Assembly (NCBI RefSeq): GCF_002954715.1
Contig: NZ_MSCP01000001.1
Span: 373,093-437,092 of the forward strand
Origin: Aliivibrio sifiae
Lineage (GTDB): Bacteria; Pseudomonadota; Gammaproteobacteria; Enterobacterales; Vibrionaceae
DNA: 64,000 nucleotides
Direction: 5' to 3'
Positions 1 to 8,624 of the stretch are shown in pieces. The notes below the pieces were generated by a model. It made no database searches, had not been told where the DNA came from, and worked only from the letters and a program-made list of their open reading frames with translations. The translations under genes were made by a program, and so were the position numbers. Every line of letters starts with the position of its first letter. The stretch's first letter is position 1.

Positions 1-99
1 GCGACATCATCGAAATCATTAGAGATGTTGAGCTATTGGTATGAGAAAGCATCTTCTGAAGACAAAGCTCAGATTTTGACTTGGTTACTAAATAAATAA
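1..99 (+). CDS. C-terminal end of an unidentified protein (partial)
   Basis: The first 99 bases read as an open frame of 32 codons ending in TAA, on the same strand as gltX. The visible tail has tryptophan and lysine residues and ends WLLNK. It is followed at once by a good intrinsic terminator, which supports a real gene end. Too little is present to name a family; it could equally be a small conserved cytoplasmic protein. No link to the flagellar genes is implied. Confidence 0.5.
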   Translation, partial: ATSSKSLEMLSYWYEKASSEDKAQILTWLLNK

Positions 100-112
100 T
101 TATCTGAATTTT

Positions 113-146
113 AAAAGTGGTTAAGTGAGTTACTTAACCACTTTTT
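113..146 (+). terminator. Intrinsic terminator after the partial first gene
   Basis: A 14-base arm (aaaagtggttaagt) pairs with acttaaccactttt and runs into a T-tract. It closes the upstream transcription unit before the gltX promoter. Confidence 0.85.
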
Positions 147-181
147 CTATTTTTTAAATTAGGCACTCTCCCTCTTTCCCA

Positions 182-209
182 TTGTAGATTTACCTTATGG
201 TGCTAAAAT
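182..209 (+). promoter_or_regulatory. Probable sigma-70 promoter of gltX
   Basis: TTGTAG (182-187) and TAAAAT (204-209) are separated by 16 bases and lie about 60 bases before the gltX start, downstream of the preceding terminator. Position and spacing fit a housekeeping promoter; the -35 match is moderate. Confidence 0.5.
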
Positions 210-268
210 AGCGCATAAATTATGTGGTGCTGACAGATTCAGCGCAACCTCTTCAAAAGGTAATAACA

Positions 269-1696
269 ATGACGGTTAAAACTCGTTTTGCTCCAAGCCC
301 AACAGGCTACCTTCACGTTGGTGGTGCACGTACTGCACTTTACTCATGGCTTTTTGCTAAAAACCAAGGCGGCGAATTTGTTCTTCGTATCGAAGATACT
401 GACCTTGAGCGTAATTCTCAGGAAGCGGTTGATGCGATCCTAGAAGGTATGCAATGGATGGGTATGGAATGGGATGAAGGCCCTTATTACCAATCTAAGC
501 GTTTTGACCGTTACAACGAAGTTGTAGATCAACTGCTTGCAGAAGATAAAGCATACAAATGCTACGCATCAAAAGAATTGCTTGATGAAATTCGTGCAGA
601 ACAAGAAGAAAACAAAGAGATGGCTCGCTATGATGCAAACCACCCTAAAATTGTTGAAGCTAATGCTGCAGCAAAAGAAGGTGATGCTTGTGTGATCCGC
701 TTCCGTAACCCTAAAGAAGGTTCGGTAGTATTTGATGACCAAATCCGTGGTCGTATCGAGATCTCAAACAGCCAATTAGATGATTTGATCATCCGTCGTA
801 CTGATGGCGCACCAACATACAACTTCGTAGTTGTGGTTGATGACTGGGATATGGGTATTACTCAAGTTATCCGCGGTGAAGATCATATCAACAACACACC
901 TCGTCAAATTAACATCTATGAAGCATTAGGTGCTCCAGTACCAATGTTTGCACACTGTGCAATGATCTTAGGTGATGATGGTGCAAAACTGTCTAAGCGT
1001 CATGGCGCAGTATCAGTTATGCAATACCGTGATGAAGGTTATCTACCAAATGCGCTAAATAACTACTTAGTTCGTTTAGGTTGGTCTCATGGCGACCAAG
1101 AGATCTTCTCTCAAGAAGAAATGATTAATTTATTTAGCTTAAATGCGGTAAGTAAATCAGCATCAGCATTCAATACTGATAAACTGTTATGGTTAAATAA
1201 CCATTACATTAAAACATCAGAGCCTGAGTATGTTGCCAAATATCTACAATGGCATTTAGATCAAAAAGAGATCTCTCTTGAAAATGGCCCAGCAATTACT
1301 GATGTAATCACTTTAGTTGGTGAGCGTTGTAATACGCTAATCGAATTAGCTGAGCAATCTCGCTACTTCTACCAAGATTTTGAAGAGTTCGAAGCCGGTG
1401 CTGCTAAGAAACATCTACGTGGCGTTGCTAAAGGCCCATTAGAGCTTGCTCTTGCTAAAGTTGAAGCTCTAGAAGAGTGGACAACTGAAAACCTTCACAA
1501 TATGATTGAAGAAGTATGTTCAGAGCTTGAAATTGGTATGGGCAAGATTGGTATGCCTTTACGTGTTGCTGTTACTGGTGGTGGTCAATCTCCATCCGTT
1601 GACGCGGTAATGCAATTAATTGGTAAAGAGCGTGTTGTTGCTCGTATCAAGATGGCATTAGCATTTATTGCTGAACGTGAAGCTAACGCTCAGTAA
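269..1696 (+). CDS. gltX: Glutamyl-tRNA synthetase
   Basis: Class I aminoacyl-tRNA synthetase that charges tRNA-Glu with glutamate in the cytoplasm. The 475-residue product has the usual bacterial length. The HIGH-type signature is seen as HVGG at residues 16-19 after FAPSPTG, and the KMSKS-type loop as KLSKR at 240-244. The open frame extends upstream to 224, but AAAAGG at 255-260 stands eight bases before the ATG at 269, and the family starts at MTVKTRF, so that start is chosen. It is a single-gene unit between two terminators, with its own promoter. It is a housekeeping gene unrelated to the flagellar locus. Confidence 0.97.
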   Translation: MTVKTRFAPSPTGYLHVGGARTALYSWLFAKNQGGEFVLRIEDTDLERNSQEAVDAILEGMQWMGMEWDEGPYYQSKRFDRYNEVVDQLLAEDKAYKCYASKELLDEIRAEQEENKEMARYDANHPKIVEANAAAKEGDACVIRFRNPKEGSVVFDDQIRGRIEISNSQLDDLIIRRTDGAPTYNFVVVVDDWDMGITQVIRGEDHINNTPRQINIYEALGAPVPMFAHCAMILGDDGAKLSKRHGAVSVMQYRDEGYLPNALNNYLVRLGWSHGDQEIFSQEEMINLFSLNAVSKSASAFNTDKLLWLNNHYIKTSEPEYVAKYLQWHLDQKEISLENGPAITDVITLVGERCNTLIELAEQSRYFYQDFEEFEAGAAKKHLRGVAKGPLELALAKVEALEEWTTENLHNMIEEVCSELEIGMGKIGMPLRVAVTGGGQSPSVDAVMQLIGKERVVARIKMALAFIAEREANAQ

Positions 1697-1740
1697 TACT
1701 GAGTATAGAGTTTAGTTTTAAGTATATTATTGAAATATAA

Positions 1741-1783
1741 TAAAAAAGCCGTTGAAAGGTTTACTATTCAGCGGCTTTTTTTT
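1741..1783 (+). terminator. Intrinsic terminator of gltX
   Basis: Arms aagccgttgaa and ttcagcggctt pair with one G-T wobble and are followed by eight or more T residues. Confidence 0.9.
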
Positions 1784-1796
1784 ATTGATTAAACAT

Positions 1797-1964
1797 CTAT
1801 TTAATTGTGCCTTTTGCCACTTTACAAAGTGTTGCATACGTTATTACGATGCTACCATCAGTTTGTTCACAGGACACTTTCGGTCCGATTTCAGTAGAGC
1901 CTTCTAAAGCAAACGAATTAAAAGAAAAAAGAGTAACTAAAATTGTTAACCGTGCATATTTCAT
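1797..1964 (-). CDS. Small exported cysteine-containing peptide, unknown function
   Basis: A 55-residue product. Residues 1-19 look like a Sec signal peptide (MKYAR, a hydrophobic run, then SFA before LEGS). The mature part of about 36 residues has two cysteines (VSCEQ and TLCKV) that could form one disulfide in the periplasm. A longer frame exists from a TTG, but GAGGA lies eight bases before the ATG at 1964, which decides the start. I do not recognise a family. It stands alone, convergent with gltX and beyond its terminator. It could be a spurious frame, although the signal peptide and ribosome site together argue for a gene. Confidence 0.55.
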   Translation of the reverse strand: MKYARLTILVTLFSFNSFALEGSTEIGPKVSCEQTDGSIVITYATLCKVAKGTIK

Positions 1965-2110
1965 TTTTATGATCCTCAATAAACGTTCTATTGATTAATC
2001 CATTATGGTTATTGGTTGCTGCACATCCATTGCTTATTTAAATATAGACATTGTTTTGATCTTGTAAATGAGAATCGGTTAATTACATTTTATTACACCG
2101 CTAATGAGGT

Positions 2111-4051
2111 TTAAATTATAGGATCAACTAAAGCATCTACAATACAGTTTTTGCCATTTTGTTTTGCTTGATAAAGCCCTTCATCTAATATGAAATATAT
2201 CTGCTCTACATCCTTCATTTCCCGCTCAAGGTAGACCCAAGAAAAACTCGCGGTAATAGATAGTTTTTTCCCATCCAGCGTATTAAAACTGCTTTTCTCT
2301 AAATTTGAACGAGCTGATTCAATCATTTCAAAACATGCATTTTTTGTTTCATTAGAAAGTAAGATTAAAAACTCTTCTCCACCAATACGGCCTATTTGAT
2401 GAGGTGGTGGCATTGCCTCTTCTAAAATTGAATAGAGATGTTTAAGTCCTAAGTCACCATTTGGGTGACCGTGTAGGTCATTTAATTGTTTAAAGTTATC
2501 AATATCCAACATGACTAATGTTGTTTGATCATGAAAGTTCGCTAATTTCTTATTTATTATTTCAAATATAGAATGTCGATTATTTGCATTAGTTAATACG
2601 TCTTTATGCGCCAAAGTGTTAAGGCGTTTTCTTGAGCGTAAAATAAAATAGATAGTAATGCTGAGAAGAACAATGATGATTTGAAACAGTAAGCGATATT
2701 TCTTTTCTATGTTTATTTCAAGTTGCTTCTGATGAACAACCTTTAAATTATTGAGTTGTTGCTCCTCCTTTTCAATAAGAGATTTACGTAGTTGTAAGGC
2801 AGCGTAAGCTTCTTGGTGATCAATAGAATGGATTTTATTTATAATTTCTTCGTATTTTTTTCGAGAACTTAATGCAGGTTCAAAATTACCAATAAATTCA
2901 TGTATTTGAGATTGAATTAAGTAAGAGGCAGATAAAGCCTGTTGATTTTGTGATTTTTCAGATTTATCTATAGCGATAGCGATATAATTTAATGCTTTAT
3001 TTACATTCTCATATTTTAAGTAAACTTGGCTGAGTGCTTGGTATATTTCGATGTTTAGATCTGAATTCGAATTAAGATCAAGTTGCTTAAGGGCAAGTAG
3101 TAGGTACTCAATACCTTCATCATAATAACCTTGAGCATTAAGAACACAGCCAAAGATAAGGTATGCTCGACTTAATGTGTTAGCGTTATAATTGTCTTGC
3201 AGTTGCTCTATAGCTAATGTCGCAGAGATCTTAGCTTGAGTGTAATCTGATGACTGTAAATATATTTTAGCAAGTATAAGGTGTGATTGAGCTATCTTTT
3301 GTGGAATGTTTCGCTCTATACGAATATCTAGTGCTTTAATCGCATATTCCTTCGCTGAATTTATTTTGCCCATCTTTAGCAATAAGGAACTTATATTATT
3401 ATAAGCAGTATCGTTAATTTCATAAGGTTTTGTCAGGGAAAGGGCTTTTTCACTAACAATTAATGCAGACTGATAATTGGTAACGCCTTGGTAGCTTAAA
3501 GCTAACAAGCGATATCCCCATTTTATATCAATAAAATTGTTTGGCGTTTTTTCTAAATGTTTTAATGCCGACTGACAGTAAAACTCAGCCAAATAGTGAT
3601 TTCCTAATGCTAAATTGGCTCGACATTGATGGAGTTGAATTAAGCTATTTAAATCTAAATTATTAAGACTTTTTGCTTTGTTCTGAGCTGTTTTAATATA
3701 GTGCAGTGATTTTTTATATTTCCCTTCATCTTCTAAGTCCATTGCCTTTAAAATCAAATGTTCAATATTTTCATAGAGATCAGCACTGTAGTTGTTTGTT
3801 TGATGGAGGTAAGTATCGCCTCTGCGAGTAACAAAACCATGAATACGAGTTGCTGTATATACTCGCTCAGCGGAAGGAGGCAGTGATGAATAGACGTCAC
3901 TAAGCATCGATAAGGCTCTGTTTTGATCCTGTATACGATATTGGTGGTATTGTTTTTGCCAGGCTTCTTCTGACATAACTGAACTAGCAGATGAAACAAA
4001 GCTTATCAGTAATAATAAACTACTAATAATGAAACGGAACTGTCCTAGCAT
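2111..4051 (-). CDS. Membrane-bound TPR-GGDEF diguanylate cyclase
   Basis: 646 residues. A signal peptide (1 to about 22) precedes a long periplasmic stretch of TPR-like helical repeats (about 85-400). A coiled segment, one membrane helix (about 452-471) and a C-terminal GGDEF domain (about 480-640) follow. The active site GGEEF is intact at 557-561, so synthesis of c-di-GMP from two GTP is expected. The RxxD inhibitory site that normally lies five residues before it is absent (the segment reads PPPHQIGRI), so product inhibition at that site is unlikely. The gene is followed on the same strand by no clear terminator. It lies next to flgT, which suggests but does not prove a role in the motile-to-sessile switch. 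The signal sensed by the TPR region is unknown. Confidence 0.88.
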   Translation of the reverse strand: MLGQFRFIISSLLLLISFVSSASSVMSEEAWQKQYHQYRIQDQNRALSMLSDVYSSLPPSAERVYTATRIHGFVTRRGDTYLHQTNNYSADLYENIEHLILKAMDLEDEGKYKKSLHYIKTAQNKAKSLNNLDLNSLIQLHQCRANLALGNHYLAEFYCQSALKHLEKTPNNFIDIKWGYRLLALSYQGVTNYQSALIVSEKALSLTKPYEINDTAYNNISSLLLKMGKINSAKEYAIKALDIRIERNIPQKIAQSHLILAKIYLQSSDYTQAKISATLAIEQLQDNYNANTLSRAYLIFGCVLNAQGYYDEGIEYLLLALKQLDLNSNSDLNIEIYQALSQVYLKYENVNKALNYIAIAIDKSEKSQNQQALSASYLIQSQIHEFIGNFEPALSSRKKYEEIINKIHSIDHQEAYAALQLRKSLIEKEEQQLNNLKVVHQKQLEINIEKKYRLLFQIIIVLLSITIYFILRSRKRLNTLAHKDVLTNANNRHSIFEIINKKLANFHDQTTLVMLDIDNFKQLNDLHGHPNGDLGLKHLYSILEEAMPPPHQIGRIGGEEFLILLSNETKNACFEMIESARSNLEKSSFNTLDGKKLSITASFSWVYLEREMKDVEQIYFILDEGLYQAKQNGKNCIVDALVDPII

Positions 4052-4131
4052 TACGACTCAATGGGAATGTTGTTCTAATTATATTGGAAAGAATATCTCA
4101 AGATTGAGGGTAAAACGAGGATAAGTCTCAT

Positions 4132-4169
4132 AAAAAAAAGAGAAACTACCATAATTGATAATTTCTCTT
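4132..4169 (-). terminator. Intrinsic terminator of flgT
   Basis: Read on the minus strand, aagagaaa pairs with tttctctt across a 16-base loop and runs into eight T residues. It separates flgT from the cyclase gene. Confidence 0.75.
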
Positions 4170-4194
4170 AGATATTAATGATCTACATCTACTT

Positions 4195-5331
4195 TTATTG
4201 AATGACAGTTTTATGCATTACATCACCAATTTGAACGCTATTGATGAGCTGCGGTTGATCTATTATCAATTCAGCATTCTGTTCATACACTCGATCAACG
4301 GTTAATGTGATGTTGGTTTTTGCTACTTTATTACGTGGTAGACCATTTTGATCAATGAATGAACCAGTATGCCAAAGATCTAATTTATCACCTTTGCTAA
4401 CACCATGAATGCGACCAAGATCCATCGTGATGCGATTGTTATTAATACTGACTACTTGTGGGAGAGTAATCTTACAAGCGAATTGGTTTTCAAGATCTAA
4501 CATCATATCGCGGTTCACTCGAAGAACCATTTCACCATAAGCTGAAGTCCAAAAGCGAGCACTCTGAGTATCGACTTCGCTTGTTTTTGGAAAGTCCCAC
4601 TGAGCAACTTCACGATAGTTATTGTTATAGACTGTTTGTCCTGTTTTACCATCTAATACAGCAACCTCAATAGCGAATTGACGATTTATCGTGTCTTTCT
4701 TTAATAAATTCTGATCAATCGTTGCACTTAGATCTGTAATGTTGCCAGAGAAAATATATTGAGCGCCATGATCTTCTGCAATCATTTTTGCAACTTCAGG
4801 TTGGCGTTTATCTATTCGGACATGAGATGTACCAACAGAAATAAAGCTTTGTGACTCTTTATCTAGTTGACGAGAGAAAACGGTGCTTAGGTCTTCACCT
4901 AACTTATAAACTTTACCCATAACTGCTTGCTGTGGCGAGTCTACCGTTATTTCACTTGTCATTATGGTTTTCTTGTATTGACCAACATGGCAACTGTTTG
5001 CCGAAGGGTAAATATCAATACGAGCAGTAATGTATAACTTTCCATTTTTTTTCTTTTCTTTCACAACTTCAATACTGCGAATTTCACTTCCACTGAATTG
5101 ATAGCGTTTTTCATCATTCTCAAAGAAGACTTTAAGATCATTTAAACGGCTAATGTCGGCCCCTGAAAAGAGCATTGCTTGATAAGCGGCATCTTCTAGT
5201 GCATGAGGTCTTGCCGCATTTTTACTGGTTAATACACTTGCTGAGCCAGTTACCTCAAACCACTCTGCATTAGCAGGTAAGGTGTAACCTATTGTTAATA
5301 TTGATGTAAGTAAAAAAAATATTCTTTTCAT
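4195..5331 (-). CDS. flgT: FlgT, flagellar H-ring protein
   Basis: FlgT builds the H ring around the LP ring of Vibrio sodium-driven motors and helps recruit the MotX/MotY T ring in the periplasm. The 378-residue product starts with a signal peptide (about 1-22, ending ANA before EWFEV), consistent with export. The overall sequence and length match Vibrio FlgT. It is transcribed away from flgO-flgP, with 168 bases between the two starts, and ends at its own terminator. MotX, MotY and the stator genes are not in this window. Confidence 0.93.
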   Translation of the reverse strand: MKRIFFLLTSILTIGYTLPANAEWFEVTGSASVLTSKNAARPHALEDAAYQAMLFSGADISRLNDLKVFFENDEKRYQFSGSEIRSIEVVKEKKKNGKLYITARIDIYPSANSCHVGQYKKTIMTSEITVDSPQQAVMGKVYKLGEDLSTVFSRQLDKESQSFISVGTSHVRIDKRQPEVAKMIAEDHGAQYIFSGNITDLSATIDQNLLKKDTINRQFAIEVAVLDGKTGQTVYNNNYREVAQWDFPKTSEVDTQSARFWTSAYGEMVLRVNRDMMLDLENQFACKITLPQVVSINNNRITMDLGRIHGVSKGDKLDLWHTGSFIDQNGLPRNKVAKTNITLTVDRVYEQNAELIIDQPQLINSVQIGDVMHKTVIQ

Positions 5332-5349
5332 TGCTGCTATCTGCCAAGT

Positions 5350-5365
5350 GGGTATGAAATTTGCT
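5350..5365 (+). promoter_or_regulatory. Sigma-54 promoter candidate for flgO-flgP
   Basis: gggtatgaaatttgct has GG and GC separated by exactly ten bases and a full TTGCT at -12. The first base and the C of the -24 box differ from consensus. It lies about 135 bases before flgO in the divergent region with flgT. Confidence 0.55.
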
Positions 5366-5499
5366 AACTAATATTTGTTGATTGATAAAAGTACTTACAA
5401 ATTGCGTTTCCTAAACTACTGCAATTTTTGTTCCTAGTTTAAATTTGACGCTTAAATCAAGCGAGTAAGTACATAAAAACATTATCTGGAGATAATAGA

Positions 5500-6135
5500 A
5501 TGAGAGTATTAGTTGTAATTTTGCTGTCAATGGTGATGAGCGCATGCGCCTACTCACCAATTTATAATGGTAAAGAACCTTATAATGGCAGCCCATTTAT
5601 GTTGGCAGATACACCGCGACATACAATGGATTACTTTATTGAGAGTTTAACAGAGCAATTGGTAACATCGAACACGACATTGTCGGCACGATCTCCGATT
5701 GCAATTACTTCTTTTGTAGATTTACAACAGATGGATCAAACCAACTGGTTAGGTAATTCAGTGACAGAAGGATTTATGTTCCAGTTACAACGCCGTGGTT
5801 TTAAAGTTATTGATTATAAAACAACAGGCAATATTCGTGTAACTCAACAGGGTGATTTTGCTTTTAGTCGTGACTGGAAAGAGTTAGTACAAGAACAGCA
5901 GGTTGATTACGTATTAACTGGCACGATGCTTCGCCAAGATGGTGGTGTACTAATTAATGCTCGAGTTATTGGTATGCAGACTAGAATTGTTGTTGCCTCG
6001 GCACAAGGTTTCCTTCCTGCGGATCGAATTGGCCGTGATTTAGATACCTTAAACACCATGCGTATGGAAGATGGTGTTCTTATTCGTTCTGATGTGAAGA
6101 AAGCAGAGCGTAATACAATTATCTTACGTCCATAG
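5500..6135 (+). CDS. flgO: FlgO, outer-membrane flagellar lipoprotein
   Basis: FlgO is a Vibrio outer-membrane protein needed for stable, fully motile sheathed flagella. The 211-residue product begins with a lipoprotein signal ending VMSAC, placing the lipidated cysteine at residue 16. TGGAG lies just before the ATG. It forms a two-gene unit with flgP, nine bases downstream, and faces away from flgT. A sigma-54-like site lies upstream, which agrees with control by the flagellar cascade. The assignment rests on sequence character, order and length together. Confidence 0.9.
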   Translation: MRVLVVILLSMVMSACAYSPIYNGKEPYNGSPFMLADTPRHTMDYFIESLTEQLVTSNTTLSARSPIAITSFVDLQQMDQTNWLGNSVTEGFMFQLQRRGFKVIDYKTTGNIRVTQQGDFAFSRDWKELVQEQQVDYVLTGTMLRQDGGVLINARVIGMQTRIVVASAQGFLPADRIGRDLDTLNTMRMEDGVLIRSDVKKAERNTIILRP

Positions 6136-6143
6136 GAGGTCTA

Positions 6144-6578
6144 ATGATGAAACATTGGTTTTTATTAGCATTATTAGTACTTGTTGGTTGCCAACCTCTT
6201 GGCGTGATGCGTGAAAGTGATCATTTGAATGCTGTCGGATATGCGAGCATTAGTGAACAAGCTGGAAAGAATATTGATGAAAAACGTATCCGAGCTATGC
6301 GAGCATCAAAGGTTGATGCCTATCGTGAACTGGCTGAGCAAGTTTACGGAATGCGTATTAGTGGTAAAGTTGAAATGAATGATCAACAACTGGGTGAAGA
6401 AACAACCAGTGCTGGTGTTGACGGTATTATCCGTGGCGCAGAAGTGGTTCGAACTTATCCAGTTGGAGACAGTTATGTTACAGAGCTCAAACTTGATTTG
6501 AAAAAGATGGAACGCATGAAGAATCAGGGTCAAGTTTATGACGTACCATCAACACAAAGAAAAACAACGTTGTTCTAA
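6144..6578 (+). CDS. flgP: FlgP, outer-membrane flagellar lipoprotein
   Basis: FlgP is a lipoprotein that forms outer-membrane or basal-disk structures in polar flagella and is needed for motility in Vibrio. The 144-residue product has a lipobox LVGC with the modified cysteine at residue 16. AGGAGG at 6134-6139 is strong. It stands four bases from the first ATG (6144) and seven from the second (6147), so the true start may be the second codon. It follows flgO directly and precedes a terminator, so flgO-flgP is a closed unit. Confidence 0.92.
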   Translation: MMKHWFLLALLVLVGCQPLGVMRESDHLNAVGYASISEQAGKNIDEKRIRAMRASKVDAYRELAEQVYGMRISGKVEMNDQQLGEETTSAGVDGIIRGAEVVRTYPVGDSYVTELKLDLKKMERMKNQGQVYDVPSTQRKTTLF

Positions 6579-6610
6579 TTAACGAATAAACACTCTCATT
6601 CAACATATTT

Positions 6611-6643
6611 GCCCTTGGCGCTTTTAGCTCCGAGGGCTTTTTT
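6611..6643 (+). terminator. Intrinsic terminator of flgO-flgP
   Basis: gcccttgg pairs with ccgagggc (one G-T wobble) and is followed by a T-tract. Confidence 0.85.
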
Positions 6644-6799
6644 ATAGGAAGCTGTGACCAGATTTTAGGTATGAATTAGAATAGATAAAGCAGGGGGCTA
6701 GGTTTTAAGAAAAGATAAAAGATAAAAGAACAGATAGCACTATGCCGTATATCGAGGATTATATTATCGATATTAGAAGGTGATGGAAAAGAGGGGAAA

Positions 6800-7228
6800 T
6801 TAGGCTTTTACGTTAGTACCCAACGTAGTGATATTACGAGTTTGACCTTCTGCAGTATATGTCATGCCATTCTTGCCGCGACTTTGTTGCATGAGGTTAT
6901 TTAATTTATTAAAACTCAATTGTGCACGTTGAAGTGCTTCGCCATTAACGACGTTTTCTTCTTTACAATCATGGATGATAGATTTTATCTCAACCACTTT
7001 TTCATTTAGTGCACTATCTTCAGAAAGAAGTTGTCTTTCTGCATGGCTGCCTAATAATTGATCATACTGACGTAGTTGGTTTAATAATCCCAATTTATCG
7101 TGGGCAATACTTTCCATTTCTGCTGGTTTTCTACTTGCAATAGCTACCTTCTCTCGGCTAAGAACAGTCGAAAGTGATAATGCAACACTGCGTTGTAGAT
7201 CCAATAATTCAGTTAATGTTTGAGCCAT
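6800..7228 (-). CDS. flgN: FlgN, export chaperone for FlgK and FlgL
   Basis: Cytoplasmic chaperone that delivers the hook-filament junction proteins FlgK and FlgL to the flagellar export gate. The 142-residue product is predicted all-helical, with the length and heptad-like leucine pattern of the family and no signal peptide. It follows flgM on the minus strand with 48 bases between them, the standard flgA-flgM-flgN order. Its expression should follow the sigma-28 promoter upstream of flgM. I saw no convincing terminator downstream of it. Confidence 0.9.
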   Translation of the reverse strand: MAQTLTELLDLQRSVALSLSTVLSREKVAIASRKPAEMESIAHDKLGLLNQLRQYDQLLGSHAERQLLSEDSALNEKVVEIKSIIHDCKEENVVNGEALQRAQLSFNKLNNLMQQSRGKNGMTYTAEGQTRNITTLGTNVKA

Positions 7229-7276
7229 GTTGTCTCTATATCAAAGGTATACAATGAGAAAAGTAACCAGCCTAGG

Positions 7277-7588
7277 TTATAGGCCGGCTAATTCATCTTC
7301 AAATTTAATCATGTTGTCTGCCAGACGCTCAGGGTCAACAGAGTAAGAGCCATTTGCAATAGCTGCTTTAATTGCGGCAACTTTGTCTTCATTAAAAGAA
7401 GGTTCTGTTGCTAGTTGTTGGTGCATTTGGCCAATTTCTTTTCCTTGATTGCTCAAAGAGACTGCATCTGTTTTTGCAGACAATGCAGGTGCTGAACTTG
7501 CAGGTGACTTATCACCAGAATCAACACGAGCTTGATTGCGTACAGTTGCCATTGCTTGGCTAGCACGTAGTTGGTCAATACTTGTCAT
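7277..7588 (-). CDS. flgM: FlgM, anti-sigma-28 factor
   Basis: FlgM binds FliA and holds late flagellar genes off until it is secreted through the finished hook-basal body, in Vibrio probably through the sheathed filament. The 103-residue product has the typical disordered N-terminal half and a C-terminal sigma-binding part (VDPERLADNMIKFEDEL). The open frame reaches a TTG at 7597, but AAAAGG lies ten bases before the ATG at 7588 and would be too close to the TTG, so 7588 is chosen. A near-consensus sigma-28 promoter lies directly upstream, which gives the expected feedback loop with FliA. Confidence 0.93.
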   Translation of the reverse strand: MTSIDQLRASQAMATVRNQARVDSGDKSPASSAPALSAKTDAVSLSNQGKEIGQMHQQLATEPSFNEDKVAAIKAAIANGSYSVDPERLADNMIKFEDELAGL

Positions 7589-7632
7589 ATTATTCAAGCC
7601 TTTTCGCCGGTTAATACATTCTCATAATCTAT

Positions 7633-7659
7633 CTATCGGCTGTCAAAAAATTAACTTAA
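7633..7659 (-). promoter_or_regulatory. Sigma-28 promoter of flgM-flgN
   Basis: On the minus strand TTAAGTTA, 11 bases and GCCGATAG match the enteric-Vibrio FliA consensus with exact spacing. It lies about 45 bases before the flgM start, inside the flgA-flgM gap. Confidence 0.88.
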
Positions 7660-7806
7660 GCAAATAATGAATTTTTTTGACGCTTTTTTCATTATTTTAA
7701 ACTGTGGTAAAACTAAGCATAAATAATGCCACAAAAGTCATATCGGCATTAACTCAAAGAAGTTTAGAAAAAAATTCAATATTCTGCACTGGATTAAATC
7801 CAGCGT

Positions 7807-8571
7807 TTAAAAGCGAATACTAATTTCACCTACGGCAGTTACGATACCGCTGACAATACGTTTAGATTTGTCATTTTCAACATTTACTTTATCGCCTAAA
7901 GTCCCGTCGCCTAGTGCCGTTCCCTTTGTTAGAATGCTTAATTCCCCTTTTACTGCTTTAATTATAACACTGTCGTTGCGACACACCATGCAGATGTCGT
8001 TTTTTTCGACAACTTCGCCTGCTCTTACGCTGCGTTTAATTCTAGAGCCGATAATATCATTTGGGTTAACGTAACCCCCTCGTCGATAAGTTCGGCTATT
8101 AACTAACGTTAATACTAAATCACTGCTTGATATTGAATGTCCTTTTGATAAAGGAGATATTGCAGTAACTAGTGGCATCATTAATTCTGTTTTGACAGGA
8201 ACATATACTTTCCAATCATCAAGTTGGCATTCAACTAATACTGATGTGTTGCCACTTGTATTTAAACGTCCAGGTAAAGATGCACTGAGCGGTTTTGGAC
8301 AATCTGTTGCGTAAATTCGATTATCAATACGTGCCGCCTCTACACTGATAGTCCCATTTTTAGGGATTTCAATTTGGGTTTGAATAAAAGACTCTGCCGT
8401 TTGTTTGATTGCGTTTAGTTGCTCATCTGTGGCAGCATACGCAATAGAATTAAAGAAACTTATGAATACGCCGATAACGCTTATAAGTCGATAAAAAGTG
8501 ATCTTGGAATCACGTTTTTTTATTATCATATTTTTATTATAAAATGCCATATGGTATATCGTGTTCTTCAT
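7807..8571 (-). CDS. flgA: FlgA, P-ring assembly chaperone
   Basis: Periplasmic chaperone that helps FlgI assemble into the P ring. The product of up to 254 residues has a basic segment, a hydrophobic signal ending AYA before ATDEQ, and a C-terminal SAF-like domain. Three in-frame ATG codons are possible (8571, 8550, 8529). None has a strong ribosome site, and the third gives a more normal signal peptide, so the true start is uncertain. It heads the minus-strand flgA-flgM-flgN group and is divergent from cheV with only about 50 bases between starts. Confidence 0.88.
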   Translation of the reverse strand: MKNTIYHMAFYNKNMIIKKRDSKITFYRLISVIGVFISFFNSIAYAATDEQLNAIKQTAESFIQTQIEIPKNGTISVEAARIDNRIYATDCPKPLSASLPGRLNTSGNTSVLVECQLDDWKVYVPVKTELMMPLVTAISPLSKGHSISSSDLVLTLVNSRTYRRGGYVNPNDIIGSRIKRSVRAGEVVEKNDICMVCRNDSVIIKAVKGELSILTKGTALGDGTLGDKVNVENDKSKRIVSGIVTAVGEISIRF

Positions 8572-8624
8572 GGGTTTATGTTAGGCTCACGGTTCATTGA
8601 TAATGGCACAAGATGGAGTCATAT

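Noticed and set aside
8047-8054. GCCGATAA on the plus strand inside flgA
   Set aside because: No -35 match at the required distance, and it would drive antisense RNA within flgA with no gene to read.
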